Positions 18,231 to 26,964 of a stretch of DNA of 64,000 bases are shown here, piece after piece; position 1 is the stretch's first letter; each line of letters starts with the position of its first letter. The stretch spans positions 185,486 through 249,485 of the forward strand of contig NZ_JALJRB010000004.1 in NCBI RefSeq assembly GCF_022968795.1, written 5' to 3'. The position numbers and the translations under genes are program-made. Source of the DNA: Desulfatitalea alkaliphila (GTDB lineage: Bacteria; Desulfobacterota; Desulfobacteria; Desulfobacterales; Desulfosarcinaceae). Under the pieces are notes generated by a model. The model saw only the letters and a list, made by a program, of their open reading frames with translations, did no database searches and was not told the origin of the DNA.

Positions 18231-20237
18231 TCACCGGTGATGCATGGTGTCGGAATAGTGGATTCGGACCACACGCCCCAGCCATGGCACCCAGCCGGGG
18301 TCGATGTCCAGCCCTGCCAGGCGTATGCGGATGTCCAGTCGTTCCAAAGGGAAGGTGACGTCCAGATGGGTCGGGGTGGTGGCGACGGCGGCCGGGTGCC
18401 GGATCAGTTGCAAAAGAGGCAGGGCGGCGCAGCGCCGGCCGTAGCGGCCCATGGCGCGGCGGATGTTGGCCACCAGGCGTTCCACGGACCACGGCCGGGC
18501 CTCCGTGCGCGCAGTACACGGTCTGCCGGCCGTCCCCCACCAGGGCGCCATCGAAGGCCGGTTGCGGGGATTCCACAGGCCGAGCACCAGCCGTGCCTTG
18601 CGATGCATGACCAGCCGGTACCCCGGATGACCGATCACCCGGCTGACCTGCACATCGCCATGATCCCCGGATGCAGGCAGTATGGCGCGCCATTGCGGGG
18701 GGGCTGCAAATTGCGGCAAGAGAGGCGAAACCTCCGGCGCGGCGCCCAAAAAAGAGAGCATCGGGTCGTCCATGGGGATGCCTGCCAGGGCTGCGCAGCG
18801 GAAAAGGATCCGCTGCGGCAGGTCCATTTGCGCATACTCGGTCTGGGCGGCCATCAGCGCATCCATGCCGATGCGCTTGAGCAGGCAGATGGCATAAACC
18901 AATCCCCCATTGGGGCTGACGTCGCCGGTAAACCGGCCATGGTGCAGCCGGATCTGTTGCAGGCCTTGCCGACGCTTGCCGTAGAAACGGTCGTCGCCTG
19001 CATCGTCGGGCTGGTGGGGTTGGGCAGCGTAACGGGCAGTGCTGCCGGCGTCCGGGGCCGCGGCTGGTGGTGACGCCGATGGGGTCGTTTCTTTTCGATC
19101 CGGCATTTCCGCCTTTGCCGGTCTTTTCCGGGGTGCATCCGCGGCTGTTCCGATGTCGGCCGTGGCATTGGGCCGGGCGCAGCGGCTTGGCCGGCGGTTG
19201 TCGGCGGTATTCGTTGCTGCCAAGGCGCCGGTGGTGGCGGCGGGGAAGGGTTTGTGCGGAGCAATAGGTGCCTGCGCAGATCCATCGATTGCCTCAAGCA
19301 TTGGGCAAGGCGCTTGCGTCAGGCCGGTTGCCTCTTCCTTGACCGCCCATTGGGCGGGGGATGATGTGCCGACCGTGCGCGGTTTTCGTGCCAGCTGTGG
19401 CGTTGTCGCCAGGTGCGCCATGCGGGGCGGAAGCAGATGGGATGCCAGCAGCCGGCGGGGATCGGCCGGGGACCACATGGTGGCCGCCCGGTCGATAAGG
19501 GTATCGGCCTCCCGGGTGGCCCTGCGCCAAGGGGGGGCGGGAGAAGTGGATGGGTTTCCCGACCTGGTGAATTGGTGCGCGTGCCCTGCCGGCGACAACC
19601 CCATGGTGCGCAGAAGGTGTGCGGCCGTTCGGGGATTGAGGGCATCGAGCACCGCCAAAAGGGTCGCTGTCCTTATCAGCGGCGCGACAACGCAGGCCAT
19701 GCCCCGGATGCCTGTGCGGTGTCGGGCGACAAGCGAGAGGATCAATGTGTAGCTCTGTTGCACCGCAAGGGCCGGGTGCCAGCCTGCGACCGCCGTTGGC
19801 CAGTACCAGGCGCGGGGACGGTGGTTGCGGGAGAGCAGATGGAGCAGACAGCGATGGGGGGCGAGGTCGTCGCGAAACCAGACCGCCGGCGCACCCACCT
19901 GTTCCGTTGTGCTCTCCTCGATCAGCACCGGCCGGAGGCGGCGGATGCATGCGTCGATTCTTGCGGCCAGGACCCGGCTCGAAGCCCTCGCCGGGGATGG
20001 GCCCAGGTCCAACCGCTGGATATACACCCGGCCGTTGGGCGGCAGGCCGGGAAAAGAAGCCGTGCGCAAGGCATCTTCAAGCAGATGGACCGCCCCGGGC
20101 AGCAGCGACTTGTCCGGCGTGCGGATCTTGAGTTTGCGAACCTGGCAATCCACTGTCATGGCGTGTTTCGATCCGGCGTGGGTATCCGGCGCGGGAGCCG
20201 GGGGACGCCGCTGTCCTGCGCCGGTTCCCGCAACCAT
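18231..20237 (-). CDS. contractile injection system tape-measure-like protein
   Basis: A 668-residue protein whose N-terminus (VRKLKIRTPDKSLLPGA, then YIQRLDLGPSPARASSRVLAARIDACI) resembles the CIS tape-measure family seen in eCIS loci, in which an early strand is followed by a D-L-G-P-x-P segment. A C-terminal part (NGGLVYAICLLKRIGMDALM, then LPQRILFRCAALAGIPMDDP) is also family-like. The middle, about residues 290-440, is Ala/Pro/Thr-rich and low in complexity. It sits where Afp14 sits, just before the AAA+ gene. The ATG at 20237 has an AGGAGA about 13 bases upstream; ATG 20159 is an alternative start. Confidence 0.6.
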   Translation of the reverse strand: MVAGTGAGQRRPPAPAPDTHAGSKHAMTVDCQVRKLKIRTPDKSLLPGAVHLLEDALRTASFPGLPPNGRVYIQRLDLGPSPARASSRVLAARIDACIRRLRPVLIEESTTEQVGAPAVWFRDDLAPHRCLLHLLSRNHRPRAWYWPTAVAGWHPALAVQQSYTLILSLVARHRTGIRGMACVVAPLIRTATLLAVLDALNPRTAAHLLRTMGLSPAGHAHQFTRSGNPSTSPAPPWRRATREADTLIDRAATMWSPADPRRLLASHLLPPRMAHLATTPQLARKPRTVGTSSPAQWAVKEEATGLTQAPCPMLEAIDGSAQAPIAPHKPFPAATTGALAATNTADNRRPSRCARPNATADIGTAADAPRKRPAKAEMPDRKETTPSASPPAAAPDAGSTARYAAQPHQPDDAGDDRFYGKRRQGLQQIRLHHGRFTGDVSPNGGLVYAICLLKRIGMDALMAAQTEYAQMDLPQRILFRCAALAGIPMDDPMLSFLGAAPEVSPLLPQFAAPPQWRAILPASGDHGDVQVSRVIGHPGYRLVMHRKARLVLGLWNPRNRPSMAPWWGTAGRPCTARTEARPWSVERLVANIRRAMGRYGRRCAALPLLQLIRHPAAVATTPTHLDVTFPLERLDIRIRLAGLDIDPGWVPWLGRVVRIHYSDTMHHR

Positions 20238-20265
20238 GCGCTTTAGCGTTCACTCTCCTGGGCCG

Positions 20266-23200
20266 TCAGCGGAAGAAGCCGGCGGCAACAAAATGGACCT
20301 GCGCCCCTTTGTCGATACTGAATACGGGGCCGCCGTCCCGGGTACCGGTGACTTTGACGCGGGCCGCATCGGCCCTCACATCGGCCACCACCCCTTGCAG
20401 GGCGATGGCGCCTTGGCTGGTGATGGTGACGGCCATGCCCACTTTGACCTGTCCCCGGCCGATGGTCACCTCGATGGAATCACCCGTTTTGCCGCTGGCC
20501 GGCGCCGCGACATGGCCATTGACGATGGTGCTGACCGGTGCGTGTCCAGCCAGCAGGAGGCACACTCGCACCAGGTCGTTCATGGTCCGGCGGGCCTGAT
20601 CGATCGCCACGTCCACCTGCGAAAAGAGCCAATCCACCATGGTCTGGAGATCCGTGCGGGTGGTGATATCGATCCGTTCGAAGGCGGGCAGGACATCCAA
20701 ATGGCGCAGGTCCGGCGCTTGGTCATGGATGCTGATACGGTGCGCCCATTGCAGCTTGATGGCCGGTGCCAGCCCATCGACGCGATGATGGAGGCAGACC
20801 GCCACGTCTTCCAGGTTTTCCATGATGGCAATGGCCTGCCGGGCCGCCTTGGTGAAACCCTTACCGCTTGCAATGAGATCGGCCAGGGAGACCAATGTTT
20901 CGGCCCGGTCGGTTAATTGAAACCAGGACAGGGTGTTGATGCGGGTCGGTTCCAGGGCGCGCTTGTGTTCGGCCGCCACCTGTTTGACTTGCTGATTGGC
21001 CGCCACGATGGTGCCGATGGCTTGCCCCAGGGCATGGGTGGTGTATGTCTTGTATGCGGCGGTGGGAGGCGGCGCCGATGGCAGGGCGTGTGCCATGCGC
21101 GCGCCGGCCTGGGTGAGCAACAATGTTACATCGGCGGCGGTCCGGATCTGTCTGACCAGCCCCCTGGCCGCCGTCAGCCAGGCGATGGGCATTTCCCGGA
21201 ACACATCCAGCATTTCCGCCAACTCTCCGACGGCCTCGAAATCTTCGGCCAGACAGGTGGGCACCGGGTTGACATATGCGGGCTGCAGTGCCACGGCCGG
21301 GACGTCCAGGCGGGGATCCGCCAGGCGGGGGCGCACGAACACCAGGCTGGTGGCGTAGGTGTCGAGAATGGCGCGGCGCTGTTGGTTGATGGTGTTGCAG
21401 CGCGTCCTTTCCTCTTCAAACAGCGCCCGCGTCACCAAGGCGTCGTGGCGCAGCACCGTCAGGTTTTGGTCGGCTTCTCCCAGCTTGTCTTGCCACAAGC
21501 GGGCACCGGCACGCAGATCGATCAGCACCTTGTCGCACTGCCGCAACGCTTTCTTGTGGTCCTTGAGCCGCTGTTCAATGCTGCGCATGGCATTGAGCCC
21601 TTGCTCGAGAGCGGTCACGCCGGCTGCAAAAAAGTTGGCCTCATCGCCATCGGTGGGGTCGGGATCGAAGATACCCGCCTGGATGTTTTTGCCCAGTGCG
21701 GCCGCCTTGAAGGAGAGTCTGTTCTTGTCGTTGTCGGCCGCCAGGTTGGCGAAGTAGTGCGCCAGCCGGTCCACGGCGATGGCCGGTTCCTGGCCGGTCA
21801 AGTAGTGCTTCTCGCTCTCGCTCAGCGGCGTGACCCGCACCGCGGCGTATTCGTCCGACAGCCGCGCGCGGTTGCCCAGAAGCACCTTCTCGGGATCGGT
21901 CAGCGATTGCACAAAGGCATCGTAGGTCTTGCGGGGCACGATGGCGGTTTGACTGTCGGTGACGCCGACCTTCTCATCGATGTCCAGCGGCACTTCGGCG
22001 AGCAGCGCGAAAATGGTGGATTTGGTTTTAACCGTGTTGGCCTTGACCTCCATGGCCGGCGATTCGTAAACCCTTTCCACCATGGGTTTGTCCCGCTCGG
22101 CGGCCCCCGGCTGCGCGACACGGACCGGCTCTTTGAATTTGTAGACCACTCCTGCCGGCGCCGCAGCCGTCGCATAGTAAAGATCTTCCTTGTCGCGAAA
22201 CTTGGTGATTGACTCCGGCCGGGCGAGCATGGCGATGGTTTTGCGGGCATCGCCATAGCGGCCGGCGGTCACGCTGGCCAAGGTCCGCGTGGCCGACATC
22301 AACTCCTCGGTTGTAATGGCCTGGCCGCTTTCCCTTTTCTTGATGATGCGCAAGGCCCGGTCGATCTTTTCATCTTCCGTGGTGCCGGACAGATCGCCGG
22401 GCGCCAATCCTTCCGGGGTGAGTTCCGCCGCCTGATCTTCTGCCCGGCCCATGGCATCCGTGGGGGTGGTGGTAATGGCCGAAGCAAAATAGCGTTCCAC
22501 ATCGGCCGTCGTCGGCATGGCGGCCTGACCGCCGACAATGCTGGCCATGGCCGGAGAAACGGCCAGCCGGGAGGCCTTGACGTTACCAAGCAGAATCTGG
22601 CGCAAGCGGTACATGTCCGTTTCGGCTCGCACAAAGCCGGCGTTCAAAAGGGCTTCGGTCCTGGTGATATTGTTTTGCAGTGCAACAATGAAATTTTCCA
22701 GGCCCTTGAAATCTTCGGCAAACTGCGGCGGATCGACCGTGGGCAGCAGGGGGCGGATGGTCGCAGCGGAGACGCCGGCAGCGTGTTTTTGGATCCAGGC
22801 GTGCAGCCCGCTGAGTGCCTGAGCGGCCCGGATGCCGTGGTCCGTCATTTTGGGATCGTGGGGAACCGCAACGGGAAAGGTGCCCTCGTCGTCAATGGGG
22901 CCGGGGTCCGCCTCGAATGTCGGCACTTGCCCTGTGTCGATGGCCCCCATGACCCATGCAGCCATGCCGCGCAGATGGTCCCGGTTGGCGGCCCAGCGCC
23001 GGATCTCACCAATCAGTTGGCGCAAGGTTTCGAGAAAGATCGGGTCCGGCGTCTCCTTTTGCAGCAGATCGGGTTGGTACACGGCCTGGGGCACCGGCAC
23101 CAGCAGTTTGATCTTCTCGGGTTGATACAAGTCGAAGGGGGCCAGCCCCGCCGATGCGTTCATGGCCACCTCCAGTTGTTCTTCGGGAATGGGGGCGGCT

Positions 23201-24186
23201 TCGATGAAAAACGGGCTGGGGAAGAAGTCCGATCGCATTTCGTCCAGGTTCATGGCTTGCTTGGGCAGCACGCCCACCGGCGGCAACTTGTCGAAATTGG
23301 CTTGGGCCGGCGGAAGTGTTTCCAACTGCTGCCGCAGGTCGGCCATCTGGCCGATAAACTGCTGCATCCGCGCTTCCCACAAAAAGGGCAAGCCGTTCAT
23401 GGAGAGCAGGGGCCGGGTGGACAACGGCGCGCCCCCTTGGCGCACCACGGCTTGCGGGTCGATGAACATGATCCGGCCACTGCCCACGGTGATGTAAGCC
23501 AGGCCCACGGGAACCCCTATCTGCTCCCAGGGAAAAAGGGTGTCCGGGTGGGTGCGCTCGTATTCGAAGATTTGGTAAACGAGCTGATTGCGGAATTGCC
23601 GGTTCTGCACCCGGGGAATCGGTCCCAGCAAGCCGACGGGCCAGGGCACGAACACCAGGCGGCAGCCGTCGACGATCTGTTCGTCGTCAAAGGGGTCGCG
23701 TGCCTCGTCCCACGGGCACTGGTCCGCTTCATCGGAAACAATCTCATCCAGTATCTCCAGGGGTTGCAGCACGAAGATGCCGGCGCCCCGCGGCGGGAGA
23801 TCGCTGTCCCACATGGCCACGTTGTCCAGGAGGATGTCGGCGGTTTCAGGAAGTGTGATGTCCTCGCCCCAGCGCGTGATCCCCAGGCCGGCGCTCAGGC
23901 GCAGCCACTGTTCGGCCGGTGCCGCGCCTTGCCCTTGCACATCGGCGCGCTGGTGGTGCGACAGCGTCAGCCCCTGTATGACGCCGGCGGACACATGTCT
24001 GCCGGACAGTTGCAAATGTCGCAGATGATGCTTGGTGTTGGCGATCAGGGTGTCCGCGGTCAGGGCCCGTCCGGTGAACAGAAGGGGGCGCCGGTACCAT
24101 TGCGAAGAGATCCGGTTGCTGATTTCCGGAGAGGTCTGGACAACCCGTTCGCCTTCGAAACGGTGTGGTGTGAACTTGATTCTCAT
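20266..24186 (-). CDS. large eCIS structural protein, paralog 3 of the shared N-terminal module
   Basis: At 1,306 residues this is the largest protein in the window. Residues about 30-130 (WYRRPLLFTGRALTADTL, then SAGVIQGLTL, then GLGITRWGEDITLPE) repeat the N-terminal module of the two genes upstream. The rest is mostly helical; residues about 880-950 are charged and coiled-coil-like. The last about 80 residues are a beta-rich domain (SIEVTIGRGQVKVGMAVTIT). Its start overlaps the stop of the preceding gene in ATGA. No enzymatic motif was seen. A role as fibre, spike-periphery or baseplate-decorating protein is inferred from position. Confidence 0.55.
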   Translation of the reverse strand: MRIKFTPHRFEGERVVQTSPEISNRISSQWYRRPLLFTGRALTADTLIANTKHHLRHLQLSGRHVSAGVIQGLTLSHHQRADVQGQGAAPAEQWLRLSAGLGITRWGEDITLPETADILLDNVAMWDSDLPPRGAGIFVLQPLEILDEIVSDEADQCPWDEARDPFDDEQIVDGCRLVFVPWPVGLLGPIPRVQNRQFRNQLVYQIFEYERTHPDTLFPWEQIGVPVGLAYITVGSGRIMFIDPQAVVRQGGAPLSTRPLLSMNGLPFLWEARMQQFIGQMADLRQQLETLPPAQANFDKLPPVGVLPKQAMNLDEMRSDFFPSPFFIEAAPIPEEQLEVAMNASAGLAPFDLYQPEKIKLLVPVPQAVYQPDLLQKETPDPIFLETLRQLIGEIRRWAANRDHLRGMAAWVMGAIDTGQVPTFEADPGPIDDEGTFPVAVPHDPKMTDHGIRAAQALSGLHAWIQKHAAGVSAATIRPLLPTVDPPQFAEDFKGLENFIVALQNNITRTEALLNAGFVRAETDMYRLRQILLGNVKASRLAVSPAMASIVGGQAAMPTTADVERYFASAITTTPTDAMGRAEDQAAELTPEGLAPGDLSGTTEDEKIDRALRIIKKRESGQAITTEELMSATRTLASVTAGRYGDARKTIAMLARPESITKFRDKEDLYYATAAAPAGVVYKFKEPVRVAQPGAAERDKPMVERVYESPAMEVKANTVKTKSTIFALLAEVPLDIDEKVGVTDSQTAIVPRKTYDAFVQSLTDPEKVLLGNRARLSDEYAAVRVTPLSESEKHYLTGQEPAIAVDRLAHYFANLAADNDKNRLSFKAAALGKNIQAGIFDPDPTDGDEANFFAAGVTALEQGLNAMRSIEQRLKDHKKALRQCDKVLIDLRAGARLWQDKLGEADQNLTVLRHDALVTRALFEEERTRCNTINQQRRAILDTYATSLVFVRPRLADPRLDVPAVALQPAYVNPVPTCLAEDFEAVGELAEMLDVFREMPIAWLTAARGLVRQIRTAADVTLLLTQAGARMAHALPSAPPPTAAYKTYTTHALGQAIGTIVAANQQVKQVAAEHKRALEPTRINTLSWFQLTDRAETLVSLADLIASGKGFTKAARQAIAIMENLEDVAVCLHHRVDGLAPAIKLQWAHRISIHDQAPDLRHLDVLPAFERIDITTRTDLQTMVDWLFSQVDVAIDQARRTMNDLVRVCLLLAGHAPVSTIVNGHVAAPASGKTGDSIEVTIGRGQVKVGMAVTITSQGAIALQGVVADVRADAARVKVTGTRDGGPVFSIDKGAQVHFVAAGFFR

Positions 24187-26054
24187 CGCTCAAGTTCCTT
24201 TTTTTGGCTGCGAATGAATTCGGCGACGGCTTCCGGTGTGTCCGGACCGTGCAAGCGCGTGTGCACTTCATCGGCCAGGGCCGCGGCCTCCTCGGCGGTG
24301 AGCACGCGCGCCAGATCGTCCAGCTCGGGAGTGCACAATGCGTCGGCCAGCTTGATCTTTTGATCGATTTTCTCCGCGTCCGTTCCTGCAAACAGACGTT
24401 CTTCGATTCGCTCGAGCCCTTTTCCGACCTGGCTGCCGGCGAAGCGCACACTGACCGATGCCGCGTGGCGCTCGTCCAGTTTGTCCGCGTTGCCGAACTC
24501 CTTGAGGGCCGAACGCATCAGCACTTCCGACTTGGTGAATTTGGGGATGGTCAGCAGGCGCACCATTTCCAGGTCGGCCGCCGCGCTGCCCCGGACTTTC
24601 AAGTAGGTGAAATCGTCGTACAGATTCAGGGAGCGCTGGTAACGGCGCATGTCGGTTTCATCCTGATGCTCGTTGGTCATCACATGCACGACGCTGCCGC
24701 TGATCTCATCCTTGTAATTGAGGTTGCGCCGCCGCACGTACCAGACAAAGGTCTGCCCGCTCAGCAGCCGTTTCCAGGCCACTTCCTGCAAGGCCTGCGT
24801 GTTGCCCGGCGCCGGTGTTTTAAAATCGGGCAGTTTGGCCTGAAACAGGTTCAAGTAATCTTTGGGCGTGAATCGGGAACGAACGGTTTTGATCGGAAAT
24901 TGGATGGGCGTGGGCAGCCGCTTGAGCACCTTGGTCTCGCTGTGAAATGTGTGCCGCGGCACCGGCAGGAAGATCATGACGGCAGTGGTCGCGATGGCGT
25001 TTTCATCGTTGAGCGGCACCGGGGGCAGCAGCATGCTCTCTTCCAGCAGAAGGCCCATTTCATCTTCGGGCACAATGGAAATCTCCACGTCCATGGCATC
25101 CGGGAAGAAGTGCTGGGTGAAGTTGTCCAGATCCACGCAGGCCGTCGGCAAGCGTCCGGCCGCGGGCAGGGATTCGAAATACTCCGTGGCGGCGAAACGC
25201 AGGCCGGCGTTGGAGCGCAGCCGGCGATCCACAATGTCTGCGATCATCTCGTCGTACTGTTTGAAATGGGACCTGCGCAGCGGCCGCGGCGTGAATCCGA
25301 ACCCCAGTACATCGCTGTGCACGGCCCCCATCTCGCGCCGCACCATGTAGTTGTCCAGCCAGAGCAGTTGGCCCCGGCGCAGCTCGATCATGGCCAGGGG
25401 CAGGGTGGTGGAGGGCATCCGATATGCGTTGGTTTCGGTAAACAACTGGTGTGCCAGCCGTGCCCGCCGGGCGTCGATGGATCGGGCGGCTCCGGCCGGA
25501 TAGGAAAATGGGATCAGGGTGATCGCCGTGGCCTCGACAACACTGCCGTCCTGCAGTTGTCTCCTACCGTCCACATCCACCGGGTAGGCGGCGGTGGGGT
25601 TGGCGGTGAACTCCAGGGGGCGCAGGGCGATGATGTAGATGCCGCTGCGGGACCGGTCCGGCGGTGCCGGTTTGCGGCTCAGCCCCATCTTGACGTTCAA
25701 TTCCTCGGACAGGGCGATGTTGTGCAGGCGGATGTCCACATCTTCAGGTAAAAAGACGCGCTCCCCGTCGAAGGTCATACCGTGCCCGTGGGAAATGGCG
25801 ATTCGGGTGGGGCCGGTCTCGCGTACCATCAGCCCCTCCACGACACCGGTGCCGGTGGCCACGGCCAGGTCGGCCTGTCGCGTGAGAAAGTAGCTGGATT
25901 CGCGATTCAGGTCCGCCGCTTTGAGAAAGCGGCCGTCAAACCAGCGCGGTCGGCTGCGGCGGCGGTCGACAAAGACCGAACCCCCGTGTTCATACTTGTC
26001 CAAAACACTGATGTGCTGTTTGACGCGGTCGATGTGGTAGTCTTTCAAGGCCAT
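24183..26054 (-). CDS. eCIS structural protein, paralog 2 of the shared N-terminal module
   Basis: 623 residues. The N-terminal module reads RPRWFDGRFLKAADLNRESS, then TGTGVVEGLMV, then SHGHGMTFDGERVFLPEDVDIRL, closely parallel to the next upstream gene. The middle contains a long beta-rich stretch, and the C-terminal about 150 residues are helical and charged. I see no catalytic motif, signal peptide or membrane span. It is separated from the upstream paralog by 2 bases and overlaps the downstream paralog by 4, so the three are co-translated. It is most likely part of the baseplate or fibre complex. Confidence 0.6.
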   Translation of the reverse strand: MALKDYHIDRVKQHISVLDKYEHGGSVFVDRRRSRPRWFDGRFLKAADLNRESSYFLTRQADLAVATGTGVVEGLMVRETGPTRIAISHGHGMTFDGERVFLPEDVDIRLHNIALSEELNVKMGLSRKPAPPDRSRSGIYIIALRPLEFTANPTAAYPVDVDGRRQLQDGSVVEATAITLIPFSYPAGAARSIDARRARLAHQLFTETNAYRMPSTTLPLAMIELRRGQLLWLDNYMVRREMGAVHSDVLGFGFTPRPLRRSHFKQYDEMIADIVDRRLRSNAGLRFAATEYFESLPAAGRLPTACVDLDNFTQHFFPDAMDVEISIVPEDEMGLLLEESMLLPPVPLNDENAIATTAVMIFLPVPRHTFHSETKVLKRLPTPIQFPIKTVRSRFTPKDYLNLFQAKLPDFKTPAPGNTQALQEVAWKRLLSGQTFVWYVRRRNLNYKDEISGSVVHVMTNEHQDETDMRRYQRSLNLYDDFTYLKVRGSAAADLEMVRLLTIPKFTKSEVLMRSALKEFGNADKLDERHAASVSVRFAGSQVGKGLERIEERLFAGTDAEKIDQKIKLADALCTPELDDLARVLTAEEAAALADEVHTRLHGPDTPEAVAEFIRSQKKELER

Positions 26055-26056
26055 GG

Positions 26057-26914
26057 CTATGCTTCCCTTGTGGCTTGGATTAACCAGAACAGTTCATCCG
26101 TGCTCAGGCGCAGCACACGGATATGGTTGTCGATTTCCAGCGCCCCGTTGGTGTCGTACTGCATGGGGCCCTCGCCGGCGGGCAACCGCAGCCGGGCCAG
26201 GAGCACCTCCGTGCCGTTTTGCCGCGTGGTGTACTCGTTGCCCACATTGATCTTGCCCGAGGCGGAGTTCCAGAATTCCGATTCCCGCCAGGCGGTTTCG
26301 ATTTTGAAAGTGCGCAGTTCCGCCAAAGCCGTCGCGACATCCATGGGGCCGGCGCTCAGCGTCTCGTAGGGCGCTTGTTGCCGGGGCTTATCGTTCTCGG
26401 GCTGGGTGCGCAGGACCAGATCCAGCGTGGCGGCGTCCCTGAGCCGGTCGGCCGTGAAGGCGTCGGTGGCATCCGCATTGTCCGCGCCGAAGCAGGGGGT
26501 CATGCCCCGTTCGCAGGTGTTGAAGCCGATGAACAGATCGGCCACCACGGCCCGGGGGCCGCCGTTGACCGCGCTGTTGGCAAAGCTTTCGGCCAGCGCA
26601 TCCCCGTTCTGGGTGGCGAACCAGTTTGGGGCCCGGATGCAATAGGGCGCCTGCAGCTCGATCAAGCGTCCCAGGCGGTCGACGGCCAGGCCGGGCGTCA
26701 CCCGGAGGACATGGGACTCGGTCGGTAGGGGTTCCACCTTCAGCCCGGCCACGGTGCCGAAACCATGGAGATAGGCGAGGGCCCGTCCCAGCCGGCCTCT
26801 GAAATAGGCCTGCTCCGCCCTGAAATCGTTTTCGTCCAACAGCACGCCGTTGGCATAGTTCACCCGGTCGGGGTAGCGCAGGGTTTCCAAGGGATCTGTC
26901 GTCTTCGCTGCCAT
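26057..26914 (-). CDS. eCIS structural protein, paralog 1 of the shared N-terminal module
   Basis: 285 residues, the shortest of the three paralogs and close to the bare module: NYANGVLLDENDFRAEQAYF, then LHGFGTVAGLKVEPL, then VTPGLAVDRLGRLIELQ. This pattern (a start-of-module GxxLxxxDF, a GxGxVxGL centre and an xPGxAxDxxGR end) is common in proteins next to gpI-like genes in eCIS and phage-tail-like loci. An AAAGGAGAT site precedes the ATG at about 6 bases. Function in the particle is not known to me; position suggests the baseplate periphery or a fibre network. Confidence 0.65.
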   Translation of the reverse strand: MAAKTTDPLETLRYPDRVNYANGVLLDENDFRAEQAYFRGRLGRALAYLHGFGTVAGLKVEPLPTESHVLRVTPGLAVDRLGRLIELQAPYCIRAPNWFATQNGDALAESFANSAVNGGPRAVVADLFIGFNTCERGMTPCFGADNADATDAFTADRLRDAATLDLVLRTQPENDKPRQQAPYETLSAGPMDVATALAELRTFKIETAWRESEFWNSASGKINVGNEYTTRQNGTEVLLARLRLPAGEGPMQYDTNGALEIDNHIRVLRLSTDELFWLIQATREA

Positions 26915-26964
26915 CGGTATCTCCTTTGGGCCGGCAACACCCGTCGCAGGGCTCGCGCGACCGC

